64,000 nucleotides of DNA from Sphingobacterium multivorum (GCF_039511225.1 NZ_CP154261.1:3968001-4032000); one strand, 5' to 3'; shown: positions 35,393-44,667, counted from the first letter of the stretch. Numbers and translations are program-made. Notes: generated from the sequence alone by a model not told the origin.

Positions 35393-35875
35393 TTAGGGCT
35401 TTTCACGCCCCACAAATCGATTTTTACCCAATAGAAAACCGATCGCCCTTTCGATGTTTTTTCTTCGACTATCCGCAGTTTTTAAGTTAGAAATATAACG
35501 GATAATTTCCTTTTGCTTTGATGGAGACAATCCATCAAACACCTTTAGTGCATCCTTATTTAGCGCAAATGCTGCTTCGAGTTCTGGATGAGGCAAAATA
35601 GTCCGGTCTTCCGGATCAAAAGCGATTGTTATGGTTAAGGTCTCGCCGATTCGTTTCGGCGAGTTCGCCAATATAACCGTGTTAATGTACAGTCTCCACT
35701 CCCCCTTAAATCGCAGCAAGGTCTGAACATAATCTTTTTCATTAACTTTTCCCTTCACAGGAATATAACCTTTGTTCATTCCCGCATCCTTAAATAGGTT
35801 TTCCAGAATATCAGCAGGAACAAAAACAAAAGGATTGATACCGATAATTTCCAATTGTGCTTCAAAGGCAAACAT
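35393..35875 (-). CDS. YdeI/OmpD-associated-like protein (DUF1905 plus OmdA-type domain)
   Basis: A 160-residue cytoplasmic protein. The N-terminal half (FEAQLEIIGINPFVFVPADILENLFKDAG ... RFKGEWRLYINTVI) resembles DUF1905; the C-terminal half (LEAAFALNKDALKVFDGLSPSKQKEIIRYISNLKTADSRRKNIERAIGFLLG) is the YdeI/OmdA domain. Function of the family is poorly defined. It lies 19 bases after the aldo/keto reductase and is probably co-transcribed with it. Confidence 0.8.
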   Translation of the reverse strand: MFAFEAQLEIIGINPFVFVPADILENLFKDAGMNKGYIPVKGKVNEKDYVQTLLRFKGEWRLYINTVILANSPKRIGETLTITIAFDPEDRTILPHPELEAAFALNKDALKVFDGLSPSKQKEIIRYISNLKTADSRRKNIERAIGFLLGKNRFVGREKP

Positions 35876-35894
35876 GACACGATCAATTAGGTGA

Positions 35895-36881
35895 TTAATT
35901 ATACTTCAGAATAGCATCAATAAGTGCCAATTCATCCGCCGTAAAGTCTAGCCTGTCCAGGGCCTGGAGTGAATCAACCAGTTGCTCACTATTTCTGGCC
36001 CCTACCAAAACGGAGCTTACACGTTCATCTTTCAACAACCATGCAATTGCCATTTGAGCCAATGTTTGGCCTCTTTGTATCGCCAGATTATTCAACCGGT
36101 CTATCTTCTCCATCAATTCAGCAGTGATCATGTCACTTTTCAAAAAATGCTCTTTCGAAGCGCGCGAATCTGCCGGAATGCCACCTAGGTATTTATTGGT
36201 CAACAGTCCCTGTGCCAAAGGAGAGAAAGCGATCGCTCCGATTCCTTCTGCCTGCAGCACATCCAAAAGCCCTTCCTCGGGCGTCCGCACCAACATCGAA
36301 TATTTAGGCTGATGAATAAGGCATGGTGTCCCCATTGCACGCAATAACGCAGCAGCTTTCTGAGCAAGATCAGGAGGATAATTGGACAAACCCACATAGC
36401 AGGCCTTTCCTTGATGAACAATATCTCGCAATGCGACCATCGTCTCTTCCAACGGTGTATTCGGATCCGGTCGATGATGGTAAAATATATCGACATAATC
36501 GAGCTTCATCCGTTTTAAGCTTTGGTGTAAGCTGGCCATCAAATATTTACGACTTCCCCAGTCACCATACGGGCCCGGCCACATGGTATACCCCGCTTTA
36601 GTGGAAATTAAAAGTTCATCACGATAGCCCACAAAATCGCTACGCAATATATGTCCAAAGTTCTCTTCTGCACTTCCCGGAGGCGGACCATAATTATTGG
36701 CAAGGTCAAAATGGGTAATCCCGTGATCAAAAGCGGTCACCAAAGTTTTGCGGAATACAGCTTGAATATCAGTTTCGCCAAAATTTTGCCAAAGCCCCAA
36801 TGAAATGGCTGGCAGGAGAATACCACTCTTCCCACAGCGTCTGTAGGGCATATGCTGATATCGGTTTGGATTGAACGTCAC
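35895..36881 (-). CDS. Aldo/keto reductase, YghZ (L-glyceraldehyde 3-phosphate reductase) type
   Basis: A 328-residue NAD(P)H-dependent reductase with the group motif HFDLANNYGPPPGSAEENFG (catalytic Asp and Tyr), a Lys in LISTKAGYTMWPGPYGDWGSRKYL, and DIFYHHRPDPNTPLEETM. These match the YghZ/voltage-gated potassium channel beta-like group that reduces methylglyoxal and L-glyceraldehyde 3-phosphate. VLVGARNSEQLVDSLQAL forms the cofactor end. Likely detoxification; first gene of a two-gene unit with the YdeI-like protein. Confidence 0.9.
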   Translation of the reverse strand: MTFNPNRYQHMPYRRCGKSGILLPAISLGLWQNFGETDIQAVFRKTLVTAFDHGITHFDLANNYGPPPGSAEENFGHILRSDFVGYRDELLISTKAGYTMWPGPYGDWGSRKYLMASLHQSLKRMKLDYVDIFYHHRPDPNTPLEETMVALRDIVHQGKACYVGLSNYPPDLAQKAAALLRAMGTPCLIHQPKYSMLVRTPEEGLLDVLQAEGIGAIAFSPLAQGLLTNKYLGGIPADSRASKEHFLKSDMITAELMEKIDRLNNLAIQRGQTLAQMAIAWLLKDERVSSVLVGARNSEQLVDSLQALDRLDFTADELALIDAILKYN

Positions 36882-37114
36882 GTTATAAAGTTTATACCTG
36901 CAAAATACAAAACTATTTCCAACAGTCCAGCCTATTTCCCGTTTTCGTGTTCTTTCCTGAACCTCTTTTTAACATCATTTCATTTAATAGCTGCTCATGT
37001 TTATAACACCATATCGATTGACAACAGATCATGATAACCTTCGGAGAACAGCTTCAATGAATAATTGTTTTTACCTAGAAACGTATTTATATTGCATATA
37101 AAAAGCAATTTATC

Positions 37115-37122
37115 TAAGTTTG
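37115..37122 (+). promoter_or_regulatory. Bacteroidota-type promoter (TTG, 20-base gap, TAAGTTTG) of the LytS/LytTR operon
   Basis: TAAGTTTG matches TAnnTTTG, and a TTG at 37092-37094 lies 20 bases upstream, the normal spacing. The leader would be about 30 nt. An inverted TTGC-N9-GCAA lies in the spacer. Confidence 0.6.
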
Positions 37123-37160
37123 GTCTTATCCAAAAGTAAAAGGGAGTAATTAAACATAAC

Positions 37161-38201
37161 ATGATCGGCAGATTCTTCAGAAAATTCTATTTACATATTG
37201 TCATCTGGACCATATTACTGCTTTTGCCCTTTATTACGTACCTCTACCAGCCGGATAAAATCGCGGATTTCAAGCCTTATTCGGCATTATCGCATTTAGT
37301 AAATATTGTATTCCTGGCTACTCATTTTTACTTGCACTGCTACGTTGTTGCACCCACCTATTTTTTTGGCCGTAGAAAGATCTTTGTACTATTAATGGCG
37401 CTTGGATTTGCCACCTATGTAGCGCTGAACTACTGTATAGTATATTTTAATCCAGATGGGGAGCTCGCTCATCTGACCAAGGAAAATATTCTTTTCGTAC
37501 GATTAGTTATCGGCCCGGGCATTATTTACTCACTCTGTATGATCACCTCTTCGATGATCTTTCTCTACGATGAGCAAGCCCGACAAAAGGAGCTCAACAA
37601 ACAGATTGCGCTTGAAAAAACAACGGCAGAACTAACGATGTTAAAACTTCAGATCAGCCCGCATTTCCTATTCAATACGCTCAATAATATCCGTTGGCTC
37701 ATTCGTAAACAATCACCAGATTCCGAAGACACTATTGTTAAGTTGTCCGAAATGCTACGCTACATACTTTACGAAGTAGACGGCCCCAAAGTCGAACTTT
37801 TTAAAGAGATCGACCATATGCGCAATTTTATCGCCTTACAGACCCTTCGTCTTCCTATCCAAGGAAATGTAGCACTAGATATCGAAGACAGGGTCAAAAA
37901 CAGAATGATCCCTCCATTACTCTTCATCCATTTTGTGGAAAATGCATTCAAGTATGGTGTGGACAGCAAAAATGAACCACAGATACAGTTTCAATTTCAG
38001 GAGACTCCAGGTGGCATTATGTTTTTATCCCGAAATAGCATTTTACAACATACGGAACCGCGTCCAAACGAAGGGATAGGACTGACCAATGTACGCAGAC
38101 GATTACAATTATTGTATCCCAACCGACATGACCTCAGGATCGGAAAAACCGATGCTGGAGATTTCGAAGTGACTTTAAAACTGATGACCGATGAAGATTA
38201 A
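37161..38201 (+). CDS. LytS-type sensor histidine kinase (His_kinase family)
   Basis: A 346-residue membrane kinase with four helices (about 10-28, 43-62, 74-95, 112-135) and no large periplasmic domain. The phospho-acceptor is His168 in LKLQISPHFLFNTLNNIRWL, the signature of the LytS/YehU group; the HATPase region reads IPPLLFIHFVENAFKYGV and EGIGLTNVRRRLQLLYP. Its stop overlaps the start of the LytTR regulator by 11 bases (ATG AAG ATT AA). It probably reads a membrane or small-molecule signal and passes it to that regulator. Confidence 0.94.
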   Translation: MIGRFFRKFYLHIVIWTILLLLPFITYLYQPDKIADFKPYSALSHLVNIVFLATHFYLHCYVVAPTYFFGRRKIFVLLMALGFATYVALNYCIVYFNPDGELAHLTKENILFVRLVIGPGIIYSLCMITSSMIFLYDEQARQKELNKQIALEKTTAELTMLKLQISPHFLFNTLNNIRWLIRKQSPDSEDTIVKLSEMLRYILYEVDGPKVELFKEIDHMRNFIALQTLRLPIQGNVALDIEDRVKNRMIPPLLFIHFVENAFKYGVDSKNEPQIQFQFQETPGGIMFLSRNSILQHTEPRPNEGIGLTNVRRRLQLLYPNRHDLRIGKTDAGDFEVTLKLMTDED

Positions 38202-38880
38202 ATGTATACTAATCGATGACGAACCCTTCGCGCTCAACATTTTAGAAGACGACTTATTGAATTTTGAGCAAATCGAAGTCGCCCGTAAATTTAATGCGAC
38301 GGCCGAAGCTGAAGACTATTTAAAAGATCACGCTATCGATCTGATTTTTCTGGATATTGAAATGCCCGATCAATTGGGTACGCAGTTTATTCGCGAACTC
38401 ACTCCCCGTCCCTTAGTTATCTTTACCACGGCCTATCACCAATATGCTGTTGAAGGTTTCGAGCTAAATGCCGTAGATTATCTGCTTAAACCCATTTCAA
38501 AAGAACGACTCGCAGCCGCAGTCCGAAAAGTGGAAGAAGGTATGCTGCTCCGTGCAAAACAGCTACCCGAACAGGATCATATTATCGTCAATGTAGAATA
38601 CAAAAAGACGAAAATTTTTCTCCATGAAATCAGCTACATCGAAGGCTTGAAAGACTATGTGAAAATATACCTGGTCGACCGTGAATCGCCACTTCTTACG
38701 CGCAGCAACCTCCGAGGGATGGAAAAAATATTACCTACAGTCGATTTTCTACGCATACATAATTCCTTTATTGTCAACAAAAATCGTATTGAACAGGTCG
38801 GTCAAAGCAAACTCACCTTACCCGAAACTGCCCTTCCTATTGGTAAAAAATATATTAAAAATATCGAACAGTTTATCTAA
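38191..38880 (+). CDS. LytTR-type response regulator
   Basis: A 229-residue DNA-binding regulator. The receiver has DD at 9-10, phospho-acceptor Asp55 (LIFLDIEMPDQ) and the conserved Lys in DYLLKPISKERL. The C-terminal LytTR domain (about 130-229) shows YKKTKIFLHEISYIEGLKDYVKIYL, LRIHNSFIVNKNRIEQV and TALPIGKKYIKNIEQFI. LytTR proteins bind paired 9-bp direct repeats about two helical turns apart; such a pair occurs 60 bp downstream, before the TonB-dependent receptor. Confidence 0.94.
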   Translation: MKIKCILIDDEPFALNILEDDLLNFEQIEVARKFNATAEAEDYLKDHAIDLIFLDIEMPDQLGTQFIRELTPRPLVIFTTAYHQYAVEGFELNAVDYLLKPISKERLAAAVRKVEEGMLLRAKQLPEQDHIIVNVEYKKTKIFLHEISYIEGLKDYVKIYLVDRESPLLTRSNLRGMEKILPTVDFLRIHNSFIVNKNRIEQVGQSKLTLPETALPIGKKYIKNIEQFI

Positions 38881-38919
38881 TGCTACAGGTACAAATTGAA
38901 TCGATACAATTATCTGTTC

Positions 38920-38949
38920 GTCTACACATTCGCCGCTTCGGTCTACAGA
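38920..38949 (+). promoter_or_regulatory. Putative LytTR-type tandem operator
   Basis: Direct repeats GTCTACACA (38920-38928) and GTCTACAGA (38941-38949) match at 8 of 9 bases and are separated by 12 bp (21 bp start to start). This is the geometry of known LytTR-domain binding sites. It lies 93-122 bases upstream of the TonB-dependent receptor gene. Confidence 0.5.
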
Positions 38950-39041
38950 TGATTGCATAGCTAAAAAATCCTTTTCAAATTTGCGTACTATCGAACAGCC
39001 TAATCCGCGTAGCCGATAGCCGATAGCATAGCAAAGAAAAA

Positions 39042-41570
39042 ATGAAAAGATTTATAGCAATAGCATTAATGGCAACTGCGGTTGCTTCTGTACACGCTCA
39101 AGCCCCTGCAGGCGGTCGTCCTGCTTTCGCCATGTCCGAAGGCCAGCTCTCCGGCCAAATTGTGGACGACAACGGGAAACCGATCGCACAAGCTTCCGTG
39201 AATTTATTGAAGGTCATCAAGGATCAAGCTACAGGTAAAGAAAGGGAAATTCTCGTAAAAAGTACCAGCTCTTCAGAAAATGGAAAATTCAATTTTGCAG
39301 CCATTTCACCAAAAGAAAAATGGAAGCTAAAAATTAGCTCTGTAGGCTATGCACCGATTGATCTAGCTGTAGACTACACCGATGGAAGAACAATCAAAGA
39401 TCTCGGCACGATCAAACTGGAAAATGATAACCGTAAGCTCGATGAAGTCACCGTGACTGGCCGCAAGGCATTACTCGAAATGGACATCGACAAAAAAGTC
39501 TTCAACGTAGAGAAAAATATCGTCGCGGCTGGCGGTACAGCAATCGATGTACTCCGCAATATGCCTTCTGTACAAGTAGATATCGACGGTAATGTAAAAT
39601 TGAGAAATGCAGCGCCAACGATTTTTGTTGACGGAAAACCGACCACGCTTACACCGGATCAAATTCCGGCTGATGTCATTGATAAAATCGAGATCATCAC
39701 AAATCCATCTGCCAAATACGACGCTTCTGGAAGTATGGCCGGTATCCTCAATATTATTCTGAAAAAAAATAAGAAAGCCGGATACAATGGTATGGTCACC
39801 TTAGGAGCTGACCGCTTTGGCGGAACGAACTTTATGGGTAGTTTAAATCTACGTCAAAATAAATTCAACATCTCACTGACGGGAATGAATATGCGCATGC
39901 GGACCAACACCGAGGGCGACAGCCACCGTACCAGTACAATCAATGGCATAGAATCAACAGTAGATCAAGATATCGAGGGCAAAACAAAAGGTATGATTAC
40001 CTTTGGACGACTGGGGGTAGATTACGACTTAAGTCCCAAAACAACGTTATCCGTGGCCGGTGTATTAGTACAAGGTAAATTTAAGCCTAATGAAAATTCA
40101 GCAATTTCCACCACTTCAGGGGGCGGTACTTCAATGAGCGATCGGATTTCCGAATCTGAAAGAAGCTTTAAACCACGTGGCCTGCAAGCTGGTCTCGTTC
40201 AAAAATTCAAAACTGAAGGCGAGGAATTGTCTGTCGATTTTAACTATTTTGGCGGGAATAACACCTCAAATGGTCTATATACGACCAATTATCGCAATGC
40301 CAGCGATGAGGTCAGCGGAACGCAGATCCAAAAAAACATCGGCTCCGGCAACAATAAATTTATGACTGTGCAAGCCGACTATGTCAAACCATTCAAAAAT
40401 GGCATGAAACTCGAAACTGGCCTGCGTGCCCAGATCAATAAACTCAAAAACCTCAACACGAATTCCTTAAAAGCAGTGGATAAGGAGGATTTTGAAAATA
40501 TCACCGCAGCTTCAGCAAACTATAATAATAAAAACAGCGTCTATGCAGCCTATGCCTCACTTGGAGGAAATCTCAAGGACTGGGTATCCTATAAAGTTGG
40601 ATTACGCGCAGAAAGCTCAACTTACGACGGCGAACTTTTGAATACAAACGAAAAGTTTCACAACAAGTATCCCCTTAGCTTATTTCCGTCTTTGTTCTTA
40701 AGCAAAAAGCTAACCGAGAAAGACCAAATACAAATGAGCGTAACCCGTCGTGTCAACCGTCCGAACTTCTTTCAGCTCATCCCTTTTGTTGACTACACAG
40801 ACAGCTTAAATATTACACGAGGTAATCCCGATCTTGTTCCTGAATTCACGACATCCGGCGAACTTTCCTACAGTCGCGCACATGGAAAAGGTACATTTTT
40901 GGCAACGGTATACTATAAACGTACAAACAATCTAATTACACGTTACCTAACACAGGAACTCAATCCGGTGACAAACAAAATGGATTTTATCAATACCTAC
41001 ATCAATGCCAACTCCAGCAAAAATTATGGTGCCGAATTCACGTATACCAATAATCTCAAAAAATGGTGGGATCTGACAGCAGACCTCAACTTCTACAATT
41101 CTAAAATTGAAGTTGATGAGAAAACACCATCGGAAGGTATGTGGACCGTATTTGGAAAATTGAACAATACATTCAACTTACAGAAAAACTGGAATCTACA
41201 GCTAGCCTTTGAATATCAAGGCAAAACAAATATGCCGGTTACACAGGGACAAACATTCGGTCCACCAATGAACCAGGCGCAAAGTTCTTCACAAGGCTAC
41301 ATCAAACCATTCTATGGCATAGATTTGGCTATTAAGAAAAGCTTCTTGAAAAATCAGGCTGCCTCAGCAACATTGGCTATTAATGACATCTTCAGATCAC
41401 GTGGCAATACCATTGTTTCATCAGGTGAAGGATTCTCTCAAACCTACTATCGACTTTCTAATCCACAGTTGATCAAATTAAATCTTTCCTACCGTTTTGG
41501 AAAAATGGATATGAATATGTTTAAGAAAAACAAAAACCAGAATTCAATGGAAGGCCTACAAATGCAATAA
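39042..41570 (+). CDS. TonB-dependent outer-membrane receptor (OMP beta-barrel type with carboxypeptidase-like domain)
   Basis: An 842-residue outer-membrane protein. It has a signal peptide (AIALMATAVASVHAQ), a carboxypeptidase-regulatory-like domain (LSGQIVDDNGKPIAQASVNLLK, about 36-130), a plug (LDEVTVTGRKALLEMDIDKKVFNVEKNIVAAGGTAIDVLRNMPSVQVD ... DVIDKIEIITNPSAKYDASGSMAGILNIILKK) and a C-terminal barrel of the outer-membrane beta-barrel protein family (LSYRFGKMDMNMF near the end). Not SusC-like and without a SusD. It follows a LytS/LytTR pair and a putative LytTR site. Ligand unknown; peptide, metal chelate or other small nutrient are possible. Confidence 0.92.
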   Translation: MKRFIAIALMATAVASVHAQAPAGGRPAFAMSEGQLSGQIVDDNGKPIAQASVNLLKVIKDQATGKEREILVKSTSSSENGKFNFAAISPKEKWKLKISSVGYAPIDLAVDYTDGRTIKDLGTIKLENDNRKLDEVTVTGRKALLEMDIDKKVFNVEKNIVAAGGTAIDVLRNMPSVQVDIDGNVKLRNAAPTIFVDGKPTTLTPDQIPADVIDKIEIITNPSAKYDASGSMAGILNIILKKNKKAGYNGMVTLGADRFGGTNFMGSLNLRQNKFNISLTGMNMRMRTNTEGDSHRTSTINGIESTVDQDIEGKTKGMITFGRLGVDYDLSPKTTLSVAGVLVQGKFKPNENSAISTTSGGGTSMSDRISESERSFKPRGLQAGLVQKFKTEGEELSVDFNYFGGNNTSNGLYTTNYRNASDEVSGTQIQKNIGSGNNKFMTVQADYVKPFKNGMKLETGLRAQINKLKNLNTNSLKAVDKEDFENITAASANYNNKNSVYAAYASLGGNLKDWVSYKVGLRAESSTYDGELLNTNEKFHNKYPLSLFPSLFLSKKLTEKDQIQMSVTRRVNRPNFFQLIPFVDYTDSLNITRGNPDLVPEFTTSGELSYSRAHGKGTFLATVYYKRTNNLITRYLTQELNPVTNKMDFINTYINANSSKNYGAEFTYTNNLKKWWDLTADLNFYNSKIEVDEKTPSEGMWTVFGKLNNTFNLQKNWNLQLAFEYQGKTNMPVTQGQTFGPPMNQAQSSSQGYIKPFYGIDLAIKKSFLKNQAASATLAINDIFRSRGNTIVSSGEGFSQTYYRLSNPQLIKLNLSYRFGKMDMNMFKKNKNQNSMEGLQMQ

Positions 41571-41574
41571 AAAA

Positions 41575-41617
41575 TAATTGTATCTTGAGGCGAGATTATT
41601 GCTTCAAGATACAATTA
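41575..41617. terminator. Terminator after the TonB-dependent receptor
   Basis: A 14-bp perfect stem TAATTGTATCTTGA (41575-41588) and TCAAGATACAATTA (41604-41617), right after the receptor stop and 8 bases before the next gene. No long T-run follows. Confidence 0.55.
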
Positions 41618-41624
41618 ACACCTT

Positions 41625-42422
41625 ATGTATAAGATATTATACCCTAAAACCGAGCTCATGAAAAAACATATTGTCAATTATGACAGTATGCAAAATTTTG
41701 ACAACACTTCAGCTTTACGTTATTTTGTCTTCCCGCAAAAAGGCACAACAGTAGCAATCCTTAAGAATGTAAGCATCGAAACCGAAGGCAATACTATTAC
41801 ACTGTCAAAAAGCAAAAAAGAGAACCTCAAAGTCCTCTTTTTTGGTAAGTATTTACAGCCGCTGCAGATGAATTACAGAGACTCGATAGACGAGATTGCT
41901 GTTAACTTTAACGAGACTGGTATAAACTATTTTTTCAGTAATCCCTATGCCTTTCAAATCATTGATGCAGAGAATATTCATCTAGACCGTAATAGGCTTT
42001 TTCAACATAATGAAGAAAATTCGCTGACATACTTAGAAGATTACCTATATCATAGATACAAACCAATTCAGTTACAGGCCGTGGAAGAGACCGTCAGGTC
42101 AATTAATAAAAATCCTTTACAGTCCATACAGACGCTTGCTGAGCAGGTCTTTCTAACAGAGAAAACACTGCATAGGCAATTTCAAAAACATATTGGCTGT
42201 AGTATCTCAAAATATAAAAGTATACTGCGCTTTAGAAATACGATTCAAACTCATTTTGCAAACAGTCAACAGAATCTGACCGCATTATGCCTTGAGCATA
42301 ACTTCTTTGATTCGCCACACTTTTATAAAGAGATTAAAAAGTTAGCCCATTTTAATCCTAAAGATTTCTTTAATAAACTTCAAGCAAGTGGGGGTGAAAA
42401 GTATCCCTATATTTTTGTGTAG
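41625..42422 (+). CDS. AraC-family transcriptional regulator
   Basis: A 265-residue regulator. The N-terminal part (about 1-150) is unrecognised and may bind an effector. The C-terminal 100 residues form the AraC double helix-turn-helix (SIQTLAEQVFLTEKTLHRQFQKHIGCSISKYKSILRFRNTI and LTALCLEHNFFDSPHFYKEIKKLAHFNPKDFF). It sits behind the receptor but a strong stem-loop separates the two, so it is probably expressed on its own. Alternative start at the Met of residue 12. Targets unknown; the small membrane gene behind it is a candidate. Confidence 0.88.
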   Translation: MYKILYPKTELMKKHIVNYDSMQNFDNTSALRYFVFPQKGTTVAILKNVSIETEGNTITLSKSKKENLKVLFFGKYLQPLQMNYRDSIDEIAVNFNETGINYFFSNPYAFQIIDAENIHLDRNRLFQHNEENSLTYLEDYLYHRYKPIQLQAVEETVRSINKNPLQSIQTLAEQVFLTEKTLHRQFQKHIGCSISKYKSILRFRNTIQTHFANSQQNLTALCLEHNFFDSPHFYKEIKKLAHFNPKDFFNKLQASGGEKYPYIFV

Positions 42423-42473
42423 AATGTCCTTTTCGTACAATTTTCGCGTAAGGTTTTATTTGAACTTTACAGC

Positions 42474-42686
42474 ATGGAAAAATTTAACAACTACCCCATG
42501 AAAAAAACGGAAATTTTTAAATCGATTATGGTTTTTATAACCTTTGTATTATTTATCTTAACCAAAACACCTTTGCTTACCGGAAGTAAACCGGCAAATG
42601 TAATAATTAGTATTTTAATCACTTCGACACTTTTGTACGTCTTTATGACCGCGATTAAAAATATAAAAAAATCGAATTCACGTTAA
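42474..42686 (+). CDS. Small membrane protein of unknown function
   Basis: A 70-residue protein with two hydrophobic segments (IMVFITFVLFILTKTPL and NVIISILITSTLLYVFMTA) separated by a short loop, and a lysine-rich C-terminus. No family recognised. It could begin at residue 9 (MKKTEIF). It lies 51 bases after the AraC-type gene on the same strand. Codon use looks normal and the two-helix pattern supports a real gene. Confidence 0.55.
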   Translation: MEKFNNYPMKKTEIFKSIMVFITFVLFILTKTPLLTGSKPANVIISILITSTLLYVFMTAIKNIKKSNSR

Positions 42687-42807
42687 TAATTGGGCGGTAA
42701 ACCCCAATGCCGATACCTTATTAACCGTAAAAAAAAGCATATGTAGAAGAAGTCGAATCCATACTCTTTTCCTCCATACGCTTTTTTTCCTTCCGTACAG
42801 GAATAAT

Positions 42808-43500
42808 TTAACGGTTTCTTTCGAAAATTTCAACAATTTCCAATAAATCATTAATCACATAATCGGGATTTGCAGATGTGAGTTGAGCCGTGTCATGTGC
42901 TCCTGTTGTTATGCCAATACTCAAGGCGCAACCTGCTTGTTGCCCCTCCTGTATATCGATAATAGAATCACCAATTTTAACCACCAAACCCGGATCGGCA
43001 ATTTCAAATTTTTGCATTGCCAGCTCAATCATATCGGGATAGGGTCTGTTTCGAGGTACATCAGATGCAGTAACTAACGCATCTACATCTTTGCCAACTT
43101 TCCAATTAAGCTTCTTCAAAAGTGACTCAGCTGTCTTACGATCATAGCCCGTATTGAGTACACGCAAAATGTCCTTTTCTTTCAAAAAAGCAAAAAGTTC
43201 TTCGGCATTCGTATTTGGGTAAATTTCTTCTACTTCATAGGCATGTTCCAACTGCTCCAAAAACAATGTAAACATCCGTTGTGCCAATGCATCGTTATCG
43301 ACATCCAAACTATTTTTGAGTACGGTCTTAATCGCCTGTAGCTTCTCTTTACCCGCGGCATGGGCCAATACCTCAGTTAATGTCAGTTCGTATCCACCTA
43401 CCGTATTTATAGCATTTCTAAGTGTCTTATAAACAATGTTATTTTCGTTCACTGTCGTACCTGCCATATCAAATACGACCATCTTGATGGCTTCTTTCAT
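42808..43500 (-). CDS. PhnX-like HAD-superfamily hydrolase
   Basis: A cytoplasmic haloacid-dehalogenase-type phosphatase of about 230 residues. The nucleophile motif is MVVFDMAGTTVNE, the DxAGT form typical of phosphonoacetaldehyde hydrolase-like proteins. Motif II/III parts are VLNTGYDRKTAESLLKKLNW and RPYPDMIELAMQKF, and the acidic motif IV is VVKIGDSIIDIQEGQQAG. The cap domain has GKEKLQAIKTVL; I cannot confirm the Schiff-base Lys of true PhnX. No other phosphonate gene is nearby. The Met at 43500 is preferred to 43524 because a promoter element lies at 43522-43529. Confidence 0.85.
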   Translation of the reverse strand: MKEAIKMVVFDMAGTTVNENNIVYKTLRNAINTVGGYELTLTEVLAHAAGKEKLQAIKTVLKNSLDVDNDALAQRMFTLFLEQLEHAYEVEEIYPNTNAEELFAFLKEKDILRVLNTGYDRKTAESLLKKLNWKVGKDVDALVTASDVPRNRPYPDMIELAMQKFEIADPGLVVKIGDSIIDIQEGQQAGCALSIGITTGAHDTAQLTSANPDYVINDLLEIVEIFERNR

Positions 43501-43521
43501 TCTATTCAATCTAAAGTTTAG

Positions 43522-43529
43522 CAAAAATA
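43522..43529 (-). promoter_or_regulatory. Bacteroidota-type -7 promoter element (TATTTTTG) of the HAD gene
   Basis: Minus-strand TATTTTTG matches TAnnTTTG; a TTTTG (complement of 43553-43557) lies 23 bases upstream. It decides the start of the HAD gene at 43500. Confidence 0.45.
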
Positions 43530-43598
43530 AAAAATTGTTAAATAAAACTAAACAAAATCATATTAATTTATTGCTATGCTTTAGTTAAGAAAACTACT

Positions 43599-44048
43599 TC
43601 AATGCACCACAAAATAATAAGTCCAGACGATCAGCAAAATTTGAAATGGAATACGAAACCACAAATAGTTTGGACCAGCGCCATCAAAGGTAGCCGTCTC
43701 ATAATTGATACGCTTTAAGTTTGCCCGAATATTTGTAGGTAATACCAGTAGAAAGAAGACAATTAAAAGGATTCCCGTTATGCGGCTCACCTGCGGGACA
43801 AATAGTCCAATTGCAGCCATGAATTCCATTAAACCAGTTCCATAGATCATTTCTTTTTTAAATGGAACAAAGTCGGGCAGCATCAACATCATTCCTTTGG
43901 TATAAAGTAGGTGTCCCAATGCAGTGAACAACAGCATCACCGCCAATCCAACTTTTCCCGCTAAAAGAATATCCATATCCCCCTTCAACAGCAATAGGAT
44001 GAGATTGGAAATAATGCAAACGACAATTAAAACAAAAAATGGTTTCAT
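43599..44048 (-). CDS. DoxX-family membrane protein
   Basis: A small inner-membrane protein of about 149 residues with four hydrophobic helices, matching the DoxX/DoxX-like group (LAGKVGLAVMLLFTALGHLLYTKGMMLMLPDFVPFKKEMIYGTGLMEFMAAIGLFVPQVSRITGILLIVFFLLVLPTNI, given here only as the span 35-115). The PDFVPF-type motif is common in DoxX-like proteins. Start at 44048 (MKPFFVLIVV) rather than 44090, since the extra 14 residues are charged and unlike the family. It lies 52 bases after a Crp/Fnr-type regulator on the same strand and may be controlled with it. Function of the family is unclear. Confidence 0.8.
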   Translation of the reverse strand: MKPFFVLIVVCIISNLILLLLKGDMDILLAGKVGLAVMLLFTALGHLLYTKGMMLMLPDFVPFKKEMIYGTGLMEFMAAIGLFVPQVSRITGILLIVFFLLVLPTNIRANLKRINYETATFDGAGPNYLWFRIPFQILLIVWTYYFVVH

Positions 44049-44100
44049 CTTTTTTATAACAAAAATAGGAGCCCTTCCCTTGGTTATCAATGAACATTTG

Positions 44101-44667
44101 TTAATAAATTTCTTTCCTGATCCGACTTAACGACTGCGGCCTAATACCAATATAAGACGCCAGATATTTTAAGGGAATGCTGCGAATCAGTTCAGGCTGC
44201 TCACGCATCAAATTGATATACCTGGTTTTCGCCGAATCTTCGAGTAGCGTCAGTTCCCGTTTCATTTTTTTTAGAAAAATGTCCTCAGCCGCTTTCCGTC
44301 CAATTAGATTTCCAACCGTTGTTGTTTGATATACCATATGGAGATCCTCAAACGATATCCGCCATAAAATACAATCTGTTATTGCCTCGAGATGATACGA
44401 GGAAGGTTGCTGTGTCAAGAAGGAATCGTACCCACTTACAAAAGAGTTTTCAAAAGCAAATCCAAAAGTAAAATCATAGTCCAGTTTTGGGATATTGAAA
44501 CGTACAATTCCTTTTTCAATAAAAGATAAATACTGTTCAGTTTTTCCGATTTCCAAAATCAGTGATTTTTTTGGAAACACCATCCTAACAAGCTTAGCGG
44601 AAAATAGTTCCCAGTCCGTATCATTCATGACAACGAGCGATTCGAAATATTCTCTGATCTTGTTCAT
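44101..44667 (-). CDS. Crp/Fnr-family transcriptional regulator
   Basis: A 188-residue regulator with an N-terminal cyclic-nucleotide-binding-like beta roll (LILEIGKTEQYLSFIEKGIVRFNIP ... FENSFVSGYDSFLTQQPSSYHLEAITDCILWRISFEDL) and a C-terminal helix-turn-helix (IPLKYLASYIGIRPQSLSRIRKEI). The cyclic nucleotide phosphate-binding residues (RxS/T) are not evident and there is no Fnr cysteine cluster, as in the many small Bacteroidota members of this family. It is followed by a DoxX-type gene on the same strand. Confidence 0.9.
   Translation of the reverse strand: MNKIREYFESLVVMNDTDWELFSAKLVRMVFPKKSLILEIGKTEQYLSFIEKGIVRFNIPKLDYDFTFGFAFENSFVSGYDSFLTQQPSSYHLEAITDCILWRISFEDLHMVYQTTTVGNLIGRKAAEDIFLKKMKRELTLLEDSAKTRYINLMREQPELIRSIPLKYLASYIGIRPQSLSRIRKEIY

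Noticed and set aside
42690..42707. Small TTGGG/CCCAA hairpin after the 70-residue membrane gene
   Set aside because: Only five pairs and no T-run; too weak to call a terminator.
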